Below, piece by piece: positions 17,805-26,413 of a stretch of DNA of 64,000 nucleotides. The position numbers and the translations under genes are program-made. The stretch lies in assembly GCF_047634355.1 (NCBI RefSeq), contig NZ_JBLIAL010000012.1; one strand, written 5' to 3'. The notes under the pieces were generated by a model. That model ran no database searches, was not told the origin of the DNA, and saw only the letters and a program-made list of their open reading frames with translations. This DNA comes from Porticoccus sp002341315. GTDB lineage: Bacteria > Pseudomonadota > Gammaproteobacteria > Pseudomonadales > Porticoccaceae. Position 1 is the first letter of the stretch. Each line of letters starts with the position of its first letter.

Positions 17805-18512
17805 CTAACCACATTTTGAATCACCGCAATTCAGACAGGTCATACAGCCGTCCATCAGGATGACCGCTTTGGTCATACACTTATGACAGAGCTGGGCACT
17901 TTCTGGAAAGGGATTGCTCTGCTTCCCTTCAGGGGCAGTGTAACTACTGGCCGCGTCGTACTCGGCACGCTTCTCCGCCAGAATCGCCATCTGGTGCTCC
18001 CCCAGATTGGGCGCCTGCATCATGCCGATCTTGGTCAGATGGGACTCAATCGCTTCGCCTATCTCAGCCACCAGTGATGGCATGAATTTTCCACCTCGCT
18101 TGAAGTAGCCGCCCTGCGGATCAAATACCGCTTTCAACTCCTCGGCCAGGAAAGTGCAGTCCCCCCCCTTGCGAAATACGGCAGAAATGACCCGGGTCAG
18201 TGCCACCACCCACTGGAACTGATCCATGTTCTTCGAGTTGATGAAAATCTCGAAGGGACGGCGCTGCTCATGATCGGTACCCTGATTCAATATGATGTCA
18301 TTGATGGTGATATAGAGCGCATGGTCAGACAGCGGTGTCTTTACCTTGTAGGTACTACCGTGCAGCTCTTCGGGCCGGCTGAGGTTTTCGTGCATCTGCA
18401 CAATAGCCCGCTCCAGTTCTGCAGCCGCAGTCTTTGCTTCGGGAATGACCTCATCGTTGGAAGGTGTCACCACCTTGTAGTCAACGATTTTTTTATCAAT
18501 TTTTACACTCAT
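17805..18512 (-). CDS. nrdJb: Class II ribonucleotide reductase, small C-terminal subunit NrdJb
   Basis: Protein of 235 residues carrying the TSCPD-type domain and a Cys-rich C-terminus (CHKCMTKAVILMDGCMTCLNCGDSKCG spread over the last 28 residues, seven Cys). In Pseudomonas the class II enzyme is split into NrdJa (catalytic barrel) and NrdJb, which carries the C-terminal cysteines that re-reduce the active site; this pair matches that layout. It lies 14 bases after nrdJa with GGAAG before the ATG. The last gene before a strong terminator. Confidence 0.88.
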   Translation of the reverse strand: MSVKIDKKIVDYKVVTPSNDEVIPEAKTAAAELERAIVQMHENLSRPEELHGSTYKVKTPLSDHALYITINDIILNQGTDHEQRRPFEIFINSKNMDQFQWVVALTRVISAVFRKGGDCTFLAEELKAVFDPQGGYFKRGGKFMPSLVAEIGEAIESHLTKIGMMQAPNLGEHQMAILAEKRAEYDAASSYTAPEGKQSNPFPESAQLCHKCMTKAVILMDGCMTCLNCGDSKCG

Positions 18513-18526
18513 GTCTATGCTTCCGA

Positions 18527-20677
18527 TCAGAATTTGCCGTAGTAGCCTTCTTTCAAGGCATCGAACAGGTTGGCGGCACTGTGGGTTTCACCGTCGTACT
18601 CCACTTCCTCATTGCCCTTCAGCTCCACCGTGGAACCATCCTCCAGCGTAAAGCGGTAAGTGGTGTTTTCCAGATCTTTCTCTTTTACCAACACACCCTG
18701 GAAGGCTTCGGGATTAAAACGGAACGTGGTACAGCCTTTCAGTCCATTTTCGTAGGCATACAGATAGATATCCTTGAAATCCTCAAAGTCACAATCCGTG
18801 GGCACGTTAATGGTTTTGGAAATGGACGAATCCACCCACTTCTGGGCGGCAGACTGCACGTCCACATGCTGACGGGGTTTGACATCTTCACTGGAGATAA
18901 AATAATCGGGCAGTTTCTCTCCCTCTTTGTCGCTGAAAGGCAGGGCCCTGGCGTTGATCAATTCCCGGTAGGCCAGCAACTCGTAGGAAAAAACATCCAC
19001 TTTTTCCTTGGACTTTTTGCCTTCACGAATCACATTGCGGGAGTAGTGGTGGGCAAAACTGGGCTCGATACCGTTGCTGGCGTTATTGGCCAATGACAGC
19101 GAAATGGTGCCGGTGGGCGCAATGGATGAGTGATGAGTAAAACGGCACCCGACCGTGGCAATTTCTTCTACCAGACCGGGGTCAACCTCCGCCACTTTCT
19201 GCATATAGCGACTGTAGCGGGCCTGCAATACCTTACCCTTGAGCTTGTCGCCGATGACAATGCCATCCTGCACCATGTCGGGACGCAGGCGCAGCATCTC
19301 AGCGGTCACCTCAAATTCTTCATCCATAATCGGAGCCGGGCCTTTTTCCTTGGCCAGCTCAAGCCCGGTACGCCAGCCCGCCAGCGCCATCTCGCGGGAA
19401 ACCTGCTCAGTCAATACCAGCGATTCTTCACTGCCATAGGGCACCCGCAGCATGGTCATGGTGGAACCGAGCCCCAGGAAACCCATACCGTGGCGACGCT
19501 TTCTAACAATTTCATCGCGCTGCCCTTCCAATGGCAGACCGTTGATTTCCACCACGTTATCGAGCATCCGGGTAAACACAGAGACCACTTCGCGGTAATT
19601 GTCCCAGTCGAAACGGGCTTTGTCAGTGAACGGATCCAAAACAAACCGGGTCAGGTTGATTGACCCCAGCAGACAGCTGCCGTAAGGCGGCAGAGGCTGT
19701 TCGCCGCAGGGGTTGGTGGCCCGGATATTTTCACAGTACCAGTTATTGTTCTGCCGATTCACTTTGTCGATAAGGATAAAGCCGGGCTCCGCATAGTCGT
19801 AAGTGGAACTCATAATCACGTTCCACATATGCCGGGCCTTGACCGTGCGATAAATGCGACAGGCCACCAACCCTTCTTCATTGGCGATGTAACCTTCTGT
19901 GGTGGGAAACTCCTTCCACAGTAAAGTATCGTCGGCGAGATCGACCGTGCCCTGCTCAACCTCTTTATGGGACACCGGGAAGCTCAGGGACCAGTCGCCA
20001 TCACTTTTGACCGCCTCCATAAATTCTTCGGTGATCAGCAATGACAGGTTGAATTGCCGCAAACGGCCATCCTCCCGCTTGGCACGAATGAAATCCACCA
20101 CGTCCGGGTGGCTTACATCGAAGGTGGCCATTTGTGCACCGCGACGCCCACCAGCAGAGGACACGGTGAAGCACATCTTGTCAAAGATATCCATAAAGGA
20201 CAGTGGCCCGGAGGTGTAGGCACCCGCACCTGACACATAGGCTCCCCTGGGGCGCAAGGTGGAGAATTCATAACCGATACCGCAACCGGCTTTCAGTGTC
20301 AGACCCGCCTCCAGATTTTTTTCCAGAATGCCCTGCATGGAATCCTGCACGGTACCGGAGACCGTACAGTTAATGGTGGACGTTGCCGGTTTATGGGCCA
20401 GCGCGCCCGCATTGGAAATAATCCGGCCAGCGGGTATCGCACCATTGCGCAACGCCCACAGAAAGCGTTCGTACCAGTGCTCCTGTTTACCCGGCTCCTC
20501 CACCTCGGATAGCGCTTTGGCGACTCGACTGTAGGTGGCATCAATCGTCGCATCTACCGGATTACCACTTTTGTCCTTGAGACGATATTTCTTATCCCAA
20601 ATATCCTGGGAGGCAGTCTGAAGTCTGATTTCGATGGCATGGGGCTCATCTGCAGTTTTAAGCGCTTCTATTGACAT
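18527..20677 (-). CDS. nrdJa: Adenosylcobalamin-dependent class II ribonucleotide reductase, NrdJa
   Basis: Catalytic subunit of 716 residues that makes deoxyribonucleotides using adenosylcobalamin as radical source, with or without oxygen. TINCTVSG carries the first redox Cys, QFNLSLLIT the substrate-region Asn, and NPCGEQPLPPYGSC the finger-loop radical Cys and Glu. The protein ends without the C-terminal redox cysteines of single-chain NrdJ; those are on nrdJb immediately downstream. AAGGA lies 12 bases before the ATG. Two NrdR boxes upstream imply repression by NrdR. Confidence 0.93.
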   Translation of the reverse strand: MSIEALKTADEPHAIEIRLQTASQDIWDKKYRLKDKSGNPVDATIDATYSRVAKALSEVEEPGKQEHWYERFLWALRNGAIPAGRIISNAGALAHKPATSTINCTVSGTVQDSMQGILEKNLEAGLTLKAGCGIGYEFSTLRPRGAYVSGAGAYTSGPLSFMDIFDKMCFTVSSAGGRRGAQMATFDVSHPDVVDFIRAKREDGRLRQFNLSLLITEEFMEAVKSDGDWSLSFPVSHKEVEQGTVDLADDTLLWKEFPTTEGYIANEEGLVACRIYRTVKARHMWNVIMSSTYDYAEPGFILIDKVNRQNNNWYCENIRATNPCGEQPLPPYGSCLLGSINLTRFVLDPFTDKARFDWDNYREVVSVFTRMLDNVVEINGLPLEGQRDEIVRKRRHGMGFLGLGSTMTMLRVPYGSEESLVLTEQVSREMALAGWRTGLELAKEKGPAPIMDEEFEVTAEMLRLRPDMVQDGIVIGDKLKGKVLQARYSRYMQKVAEVDPGLVEEIATVGCRFTHHSSIAPTGTISLSLANNASNGIEPSFAHHYSRNVIREGKKSKEKVDVFSYELLAYRELINARALPFSDKEGEKLPDYFISSEDVKPRQHVDVQSAAQKWVDSSISKTINVPTDCDFEDFKDIYLYAYENGLKGCTTFRFNPEAFQGVLVKEKDLENTTYRFTLEDGSTVELKGNEEVEYDGETHSAANLFDALKEGYYGKF

Positions 20678-20836
20678 GAGAATGCTGTTTCCTTGTTACA
20701 AATGTGGCTGTGAGCGGCTTTTAACCGTCTTTTCGTGCGGGGGGACTGCGAAGAAATTCCCCTGATTTTGCTGGCAGAATGGCAGTTGGGACATACCATC
20801 CAGGTGACCAGCGATAATCCTTGTCTGTCGGTGAGT

Positions 20837-20852
20837 ATACAATATCTAGTGG
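20837..20852. promoter_or_regulatory. NrdR box 1
   Basis: ATACAATATCTAGTGG matches 13 of 16 positions of the NrdR consensus acaCwAtATaTwGtgt. It lies 160 bases upstream of nrdJa and its start is exactly 31 bp from that of box 2, about three helical turns, the standard NrdR pair spacing. Confidence 0.78.
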
Positions 20853-20867
20853 CTGTTTCCAGATATA

Positions 20868-20883
20868 ACACTACAGATAGTAT
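20868..20883. promoter_or_regulatory. NrdR box 2
   Basis: ACACTACAGATAGTAT matches 13 of 16 positions of the NrdR consensus and is on the same helical face as box 1. The pair should bind the ATP/dATP-sensing repressor NrdR and control nrdJab. Confidence 0.78.
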
Positions 20884-21149
20884 TCTGTTACGAAAGCCGC
20901 CTCAATGAGCCGGTCCTGAGAGCGGTTACTTCCCCCCTGCGCCCCGACAGGCAAAGGCTGTCGCAAAACGGCACTTATCAAAAAACAGGTCTACCAGACA
21001 GGTCGACAGCTAGCCCCATGACCAGATACCTCCCATCCGGTCGAAAAAAGTCGAAACTGTCATCACACTGCCGTTTCTTGGCAAAGCAAACCTGTTCACT
21101 CATAATGTGTCCCTCATCCAAAAATTCATTCCCATCAAAAGGAATCCTC

Positions 21150-21632
21150 ATGAATATTTCAGAGAACGCCGTCGTGCTTTTTCACTACATCCTCACTGAC
21201 GAGAACGGCGTTCAGCTTGATTCGTCCACCGATACAGCACCACTGGCTTACGTGCACGGCCATAAAAATATCATTCCCGGTCTCGAGAAGGCGATGGAAG
21301 GCAAAACTGAAGGCGATACCATGAAAGTCAACGTTCCCGCTGCCGACGCCTATGGTGAATACCAGGATCACCTGGTGCAGGAGGTTCCCCGCAAGGCATT
21401 CCAGGGAGTGGAAGACATGCAGACCGGAATGCGTTTCGAGGCACAGACTGAATCGGGCCCGGTCTCGGTCGTGGTCAGGGATTTCACCGAAGAAACCGTG
21501 ACGGTTGACGGCAACCACCCGCTGGCAGGCAAGGATCTGACCTTTGATGTAAAAATCCAGACCGTCCGGGAAGCCACAGAAGAAGAACTGGCCCACGGCC
21601 ATGTGCATGGGCCGGAGGGCCACCAACACTGA
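21150..21632 (+). CDS. slyD: FKBP-type peptidyl-prolyl isomerase, SlyD-like (copy 1)
   Basis: Cytoplasmic prolyl isomerase/chaperone of 160 residues. FKBP strands (VVLFHYILTDENG, PLAYVHGHKNIIPGLEKAM) are interrupted by the insert-in-flap domain (about 70-125), then NHPLAGKDLTFDVKI and a short His-rich tail (AHGHVHGPEGHQH), a nickel-binding feature of SlyD reduced in length. The start at 21150 has AAAAGGA upstream; the longer frame from 21018 is not conserved. A second SlyD lies at 34379. Followed by a bidirectional terminator. Confidence 0.93.
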   Translation: MNISENAVVLFHYILTDENGVQLDSSTDTAPLAYVHGHKNIIPGLEKAMEGKTEGDTMKVNVPAADAYGEYQDHLVQEVPRKAFQGVEDMQTGMRFEAQTESGPVSVVVRDFTEETVTVDGNHPLAGKDLTFDVKIQTVREATEEELAHGHVHGPEGHQH

Positions 21633-21663
21633 GTATGACCGTGCACTAGCAACGTGCTACATC

Positions 21664-21696
21664 AAAAAAGGCCAGCCGAAACAGGCTGGCCTTTTT
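21664..21696. terminator. Bidirectional terminator between slyD and rimO
   Basis: AAAAAGGCCAGCC-GAAACA-GGCTGGCCTTTTT: a perfect stem flanked by A and T runs on both sides, so it can end both the slyD (+) and rimO (-) transcripts, which converge here. Confidence 0.92.
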
Positions 21697-21746
21697 CATT
21701 CCTTTGTTGCCGCCCTCTTGCCCGAGCCTGACAGCAGCCAGACCGC

Positions 21747-23063
21747 TCAATCGGCCAGTTCACCCCAGAGATCGTACTCATCCGACTGGTCAATGGTGAC
21801 ATTGACCAGATCACCGGGCTGCAGGGTCTGCTCGCCATTGAGAAACACGTTACCGTCAATTTCCGGAGCATCTGCAGTGGAGCGGCCAATAGCGCCTTCC
21901 TCATCCACCTCATCAATCAATATGGGCAGCGTCTTGCCAACCTTGTTCTGCAGCCGAGCAGCACTGATTGTCTGCTGCGCTTCCATAAAACGCTCCCAGC
22001 GTTGCTGCTTGATTGCTTCCGGTACGGCACCGGGCAAGGCGTTGGCGGGCGCTCCATCCACCGCTTCGTATTTGAAACAGCCGACCCGATCCAATTGGGC
22101 TTCTTTCAGCCAATCCAGCAAATACTGGAAATGTGCCTCGGTCTCACCGGGAAAACCCACGATAAAGGTACTTCGCAGGGACAGATCCGGACACTGATCC
22201 CGCCAGCGGTGGATACGCTCCAGTACCTTCTCCTCGTTGGCCGGCCGCTTCATCGCCTTCAGTACATCGGGGTGGGCGTGCTGAAAAGGGATATCCAGAT
22301 AGGGCAGAATCCGCCCCTCGGACATCAACGGGATCAGGTTATCCACATGGGGGTAGGGGTATACATAATGCAAACGAATCCAGACGCCCAGTTCACCCAA
22401 TGCCTCGCAGAGCTGTTGCATATGGGTTTTGATCGGCTTGCCCTGCCAGAACCCAGTGCGAAATTTTATGTCCACCCCGTAGGCACTGGTATCCTGCGAA
22501 ATCACCAGTAACTCTTTGGTACCGGCATTCACCAACCGTTCTGCTTCATCCATCACCTCGCCAATCGGACGGCTCACCAGATCCCCCCGCAGCGAGGGAA
22601 TAATGCAGAAACTGCAACGATGATTACAACCTTCGGAAATTTTCAGGTAGGAATAGTGGCGCGGCGTCAGTTTAATACCCTGCTTCGGCACCAGGTCCAC
22701 ATAGGGATTGTGGTCCGCAGGGGGTGGCACATGCTGATGGACAGCACCCACCACCGCTTCGTATTGATGGGGACCCGATACGGCCAGCACATCCGGATGT
22801 ACTTTGCGGATAGCCTGCTCATCGCCGCCCATACAACCGGTGACGATAACCCTGCCATTTTCCGCCATGGCCTCGCCGATAGCATCCAGCGACTCCTGCT
22901 TGGCACTATCGAGAAACCCGCAGGTATTGACCACCACCACATCGGCATTCTGGTAACTGGCAGAGACCTGGTAGCCCTCCAGTCGCAGCTGAGTGAGGAT
23001 ACGCTCGGAATCCACCAGCGCCTTGGGACAACCTAACGAAATAAATCCAACTTTGCCTGACAC
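21747..23063 (-). CDS. rimO: Ribosomal protein S12 methylthiotransferase RimO
   Basis: Radical-SAM enzyme of 438 residues that adds a methylthio group to Asp88 of ribosomal protein S12. The N-terminal UPF0004 domain has the second-cluster cysteines (GCPKALVDSE, NTCGF, TGCMGG). The radical-SAM motif CNHRCSFC follows, and a C-terminal TRAM domain (LVNVTIDQSDEYDLWGEL) binds RNA or S12. All six cluster cysteines are present and the length is normal. Confidence 0.96.
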   Translation of the reverse strand: MSGKVGFISLGCPKALVDSERILTQLRLEGYQVSASYQNADVVVVNTCGFLDSAKQESLDAIGEAMAENGRVIVTGCMGGDEQAIRKVHPDVLAVSGPHQYEAVVGAVHQHVPPPADHNPYVDLVPKQGIKLTPRHYSYLKISEGCNHRCSFCIIPSLRGDLVSRPIGEVMDEAERLVNAGTKELLVISQDTSAYGVDIKFRTGFWQGKPIKTHMQQLCEALGELGVWIRLHYVYPYPHVDNLIPLMSEGRILPYLDIPFQHAHPDVLKAMKRPANEEKVLERIHRWRDQCPDLSLRSTFIVGFPGETEAHFQYLLDWLKEAQLDRVGCFKYEAVDGAPANALPGAVPEAIKQQRWERFMEAQQTISAARLQNKVGKTLPILIDEVDEEGAIGRSTADAPEIDGNVFLNGEQTLQPGDLVNVTIDQSDEYDLWGELAD

Positions 23064-23194
23064 AATACCTGACCCGCTCGTTGGCCCGGCCAGCTCGAAA
23101 AGAGATGACCGGGCAGAAGAAAGGCGCGGATTTTACAGCATATCCGGGGCCGCTGCCCAACAAACAACCCGTCGTCGAAAACAGCGGCCGACCC

Positions 23195-23977
23195 TTATTG
23201 AGCGGTCCAGCCCCCGTCCACCGGCAGGCTGGCACCGGTAATCGTGGCCGCGGCATCTGAGCAGAGGAAAACCGCCAGGTCGCCCAGGGCCGAAGGCTGA
23301 GTCGCCTTGGGCACCGGTTGCTTGGCGACAATGGTGCGGCGCTTGCCCTCTTCAAAGCTCACACCGTCGCGATCTGCCGTGGCCTGGAACTGCGCCGCCA
23401 CCAGTTCGGTATCCACCCAACCCGGGCAAATGGCATTCGCGGTGACACCCTTGTCTGCATTCTCCAGCGCCACCACCTTGGTGAGGCCGACAATACCGTG
23501 CTTGGCGGCCACATAGGCGGCCTTTTGCAGGGAAGCCACCAGGCCGTGCACCGAAGCGATATTGATGATGCGCCCCCAGCCGCGCTGCTGCATGCCGGGC
23601 ACCAGCAGGCGGGTGGTGTGAAACGCGGAACTCAGGTTAATAGCGAGAATCGCATCCCACTTCGCCACCGGGAAATCTTCCACAGAGGCAGTGTGCTGAA
23701 TCCCGGCATTGTTGACCAGAACATCCACCTGCCCGAACTTCTCCAGCGAGGCTGTCACCAGTGCTTCATTGCCCTCGGCCGAGGAAATGTCCGCGTCGCT
23801 GAACAGGCACTGGATGCCGTAGCGGGATTCGAATTCTTCCGCCAGGGATTGTCCCTGGGCGGGGTCCATCAGGCCGTGCAGCACGATATTGGCGCCAGCG
23901 TTGGCCAGCCGATCGGCCATGGCATAGCCGATGCCACTGGTGGAGCCGGTCACCAGCGCGGTTTTTCCTTTCAACAT
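23195..23977 (-). CDS. 3-hydroxybutyrate dehydrogenase (SDR)
   Basis: SDR enzyme of 260 residues interconverting D-3-hydroxybutyrate and acetoacetate with NAD. TGSTSGIG at 10-17 binds cofactor, NNAGIQHTASVEDFP carries NNAG, and NIASVHG plus YVAAKHGIVGLTK give the catalytic Ser, Tyr and Lys in the exact wording typical of BdhA. The start at 23977 has GAGGTGAC before the ATG; the longer open frame upstream is not conserved. It is on the same strand as the CoA-transferase genes 1 kb upstream, and both serve acetoacetate metabolism. Confidence 0.9.
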   Translation of the reverse strand: MLKGKTALVTGSTSGIGYAMADRLANAGANIVLHGLMDPAQGQSLAEEFESRYGIQCLFSDADISSAEGNEALVTASLEKFGQVDVLVNNAGIQHTASVEDFPVAKWDAILAINLSSAFHTTRLLVPGMQQRGWGRIINIASVHGLVASLQKAAYVAAKHGIVGLTKVVALENADKGVTANAICPGWVDTELVAAQFQATADRDGVSFEEGKRRTIVAKQPVPKATQPSALGDLAVFLCSDAAATITGASLPVDGGWTAQ

Positions 23978-24127
23978 ACAGTCACCTCGCAAACGATGGA
24001 TGGATGCCAGCCCAACGGGGTAGAAAGCAGACTGGCAACGGGATTGGGCATTTCTGCCAACTATGGGAACACGCAGTCTAAGTGATTCCCGACCAATACA
24101 AAAATGTCGCCGGGAAAGTGCACACAT

Positions 24128-24148
24128 AAAAAAACCCGCAGTTGCGGG
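24128..24148 (-). terminator. Terminator after the YceI gene
   Basis: CCCGCAGTTGCGGG (24135-24148) folds into a stem and on the minus strand is followed by seven T (24134-24128). It lies about 28 bases after the stop of the YceI gene and separates it from the 3-hydroxybutyrate dehydrogenase gene. Confidence 0.8.
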
Positions 24149-24175
24149 CTTTCTTATTGCCTGGCCAGTCAGCCA

Positions 24176-24745
24176 CTATTTAAACACCACTGAAAAAGTC
24201 ACCGGTACGGCCAGAGAGATATTATCCAGACCCGCCAGGCTACGTAGCTTTTCAATTCCCGGCGCCATTTTGTGGCGAGTCACATCTATAAATCCCGGCG
24301 CCACCGTGGCGACACTCAGCGCTCCGCTATTCAGTCGCGTCACCTGTGTCTGGAAGCTTATGGGCACTGTGTGTCCACTCATCGCCAGCTCGCCCTTCAG
24401 TTCAATCTCACGCTGCTCACCGGGCTTCAGGGACTTCAACGCCTTGAGATCAATATCTGCTGTAAAACTGGCGGTTTTGAACGCTTCCGTATTGAACAGA
24501 TATTTGCGCATGCGCTCATCGCGAATCTCTATACCGCTGTCAATACTGTCCAATGCGACCTCAATACTCGCCTTTCCGCTGGCATCATCGATGGTTCCAC
24601 TCACCCTTTCAAACGCAAACAACTCGGCAAGACGGTCATTTTTTACGCTGGTGATATTCAGTGTCGAACGGCTGCTATCCATTTCCAGTGCATTGAGCCC
24701 ACTGGCAACCAGTATCAATACCGTTGTACACAAAAGATTTTTCAT
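24176..24745 (-). CDS. YceI family periplasmic protein
   Basis: Exported protein of 189 residues: signal peptide of about 19 residues ending in LNA, then a YceI beta-barrel domain (SSRSTLNITSVKN, GSVDSGIEIRDERMRKYLF-type middle, VPVTFSVVFK end). YceI proteins have a lipocalin-like pocket that binds polyprenyl or other amphiphilic lipids. No partner gene (cytochrome b561, for example) lies beside it. It has its own terminator, so it is probably monocistronic. Confidence 0.9.
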   Translation of the reverse strand: MKNLLCTTVLILVASGLNALEMDSSRSTLNITSVKNDRLAELFAFERVSGTIDDASGKASIEVALDSIDSGIEIRDERMRKYLFNTEAFKTASFTADIDLKALKSLKPGEQREIELKGELAMSGHTVPISFQTQVTRLNSGALSVATVAPGFIDVTRHKMAPGIEKLRSLAGLDNISLAVPVTFSVVFK

Positions 24746-24851
24746 TACCTCGCACTCCTTATTAATGTACTCGATTTATTAGACAGTATACTCCTGAAGA
24801 ATTGTCCCTGGACTTAAAAGGAAATGACAGACCCGACGAGTATCCGGGCAT

Positions 24852-24880
24852 AAAAAAGGCTCCCGTTCGGGAGCCTTTTT
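24852..24880. terminator. Bidirectional terminator after the CoA-transferase genes
   Basis: AAAAAAGGCTCCC-GTTC-GGGAGCCTTTTT is a perfect stem with A and T runs on both sides, 18 bases after the CoA-transferase B stop on the minus strand. Confidence 0.92.
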
Positions 24881-24897
24881 CGATCATACCGGAACAA

Positions 24898-25554
24898 TCA
24901 GAACTGTATTTCCGGCACGTGGTCGGGAACCACCATCTCACCGGCGGTTTTCTCCACGATTTCCTCCACAGAAACCCCTGGGGCACGCTCCACCAGATGA
25001 AACTTGCCGTCCCGGATTTCCACGTAGGCCAGATCGGTCAATACCTGGGTGATACAACCGGCGCCGGTCAGAGGCAGATTGCACTGGGGCAGCAGCTTGG
25101 AGTTACCGTATTTATCGGCGTGGGTCATCATCACCACGATATTGTCGGCACCGGCCACCAGATCCATCGCGCCACCCATGCCCTTGATCAGCTTGCCGGG
25201 GATCATCCAGGAGGCGATATTGCCGTGGACATCCACCTCGAAAGCACCCAGCACGGTCAGGTCCACCTTGCCGCCACGGATCATGGCAAAGGACTCCGCC
25301 GATGAGAATATGGAGGCGCCCTTCGCGGTGGTGACCAGCTGCTTGCCGGCATTAATCAGATCCGGGTCGACCTGATCTTCAGTGGGGAACGGACCCATGC
25401 CCAGCAGGCCGTTTTCGGACTGCAACATCACATCCATACCTTCCGGCACGTGGTTGGCCACCAGAGTGGGGATACCAATGCCGAGGTTTACGTAGTACCC
25501 GTCCTGCAGCTCGCGGGCAACACGGATAGCCATTTGATCACGAGAAAGTGCCAT
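24898..25554 (-). CDS. scoB: 3-oxoacid CoA-transferase subunit B
   Basis: Beta subunit, 218 residues, of a succinyl-CoA:3-ketoacid (acetoacetate) CoA-transferase. The catalytic glutamate is in SENGLLGMGP, and GIGIPTLVANHVP and GGAMDLVAGADNIVV are family motifs. It acts with subunit A encoded 14 bases upstream. The pair activates acetoacetate to acetoacetyl-CoA, a step next to that of the 3-hydroxybutyrate dehydrogenase at 23195. The exact CoA donor is not decidable from sequence. Confidence 0.93.
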   Translation of the reverse strand: MALSRDQMAIRVARELQDGYYVNLGIGIPTLVANHVPEGMDVMLQSENGLLGMGPFPTEDQVDPDLINAGKQLVTTAKGASIFSSAESFAMIRGGKVDLTVLGAFEVDVHGNIASWMIPGKLIKGMGGAMDLVAGADNIVVMMTHADKYGNSKLLPQCNLPLTGAGCITQVLTDLAYVEIRDGKFHLVERAPGVSVEEIVEKTAGEMVVPDHVPEIQF

Positions 25555-25568
25555 GATTGTCTCTCCTA

Positions 25569-26270
25569 TTAGCCTTCGCGGACGGTGCGTTTTTCGATAC
25601 GTTTCTCGAACGTGCCCTGAATCAGACGATCCACATAAATACCCGGGGTATGAATGTACATCGGGTCCAGTTCGCCCGGTTCTACGATCTCTTCCACTTC
25701 CATCACGCAGATCTTGCCCGCGGTAGCCGCCATGGGATTGAAGTTCATGGCAGTGTTGCGATAGATCGCATTACCGTAACGATCGGCTTTCCAGGCTTTG
25801 ACAATCGAGAAGTCGCCCGGGATAGACTCTTCCAGAATATACTTGCGGCCGTTGAACTCTCGCACATCCTTGCCCTTGCCGATATCCGTGCCGTAACCGG
25901 TAGCCGTGTAGAACGCCGGGATACCCGCGCCGGCGGCACGCATTTTCTCAGCCAGGGTGCCCTGGGGAGTCAGCTCCACTTCCAGCTGACCGGAGAGCAA
26001 CTGCTCTTCGAACAGCTTGTTTTCCCCTACATAGGAAGACACCATTTTCTTGATCTGACGATCTTCCAGCAGAACACCCAGACCAAAACCGTCGATGCCA
26101 CAGTTGTTGGAAATAATGGTGAGTTCTTTGGTCCCCATCTTCTTGATTTGATTGATCAGGTTTTCGGGGATACCACAAATGCCAAAACCGCCTGCAATCA
26201 CAGTCATGCCATCTTCCAGACCCGCCATCGCTTCTTCGTAGGTGTTAACCACCTTATCGAAACCCGCCAT
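25569..26270 (-). CDS. scoA: 3-oxoacid CoA-transferase subunit A
   Basis: Alpha subunit, 233 residues: MAGFDKVVNTYEEA start, GGFGICGIPENLI glycine loop near the CoA site, and a C-terminal EVEEIVEPGELDP strand. The ATG at 26270 has GAGGAG eight bases upstream; a TTG two codons earlier is unlikely. First gene of the scoAB unit, divergent from the LysR gene at 26414, with a perfect inverted repeat between them. Confidence 0.93.
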   Translation of the reverse strand: MAGFDKVVNTYEEAMAGLEDGMTVIAGGFGICGIPENLINQIKKMGTKELTIISNNCGIDGFGLGVLLEDRQIKKMVSSYVGENKLFEEQLLSGQLEVELTPQGTLAEKMRAAGAGIPAFYTATGYGTDIGKGKDVREFNGRKYILEESIPGDFSIVKAWKADRYGNAIYRNTAMNFNPMAATAGKICVMEVEEIVEPGELDPMYIHTPGIYVDRLIQGTFEKRIEKRTVREG

Positions 26271-26375
26271 GAACAAAACTCCTCAATGATTATTATTTAC
26301 CGTGGCACCTCAATTTGAGGTGCGCAAAACGGCCCCTAGCATCCTATAGCGAAATATATTTATCAAGCGTAAAAT

Positions 26376-26393
26376 TTTAATCAACTGATTAAA
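26376..26393. promoter_or_regulatory. Perfect inverted repeat, probable LysR operator
   Basis: TTTAATCA-AC-TGATTAAA, two perfect 8-base arms with a 2-base centre, in the 143-base gap between scoA and its divergent LysR gene. This position and symmetry are typical of a LysR autoregulatory site that also controls the divergent operon. Confidence 0.65.
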
Positions 26394-26413
26394 GGAATTT
26401 ATATAAGAGCGCC

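Larger units (their letters stand above)
20678..21149. other. nrdJa-slyD divergent intergenic region
   Basis: 472 bases without a convincing gene between the divergent nrdJa and slyD. It holds two NrdR boxes (20837-20883). Short open frames across it have no recognisable protein features. I see no adenosylcobalamin riboswitch core although the neighbouring enzyme uses B12. Confidence 0.6.

Noticed and set aside
20678..21149. Adenosylcobalamin riboswitch upstream of nrdJa
   Set aside because: I looked for the B12-box and core on the minus strand and found no match; NrdR boxes explain the region better.
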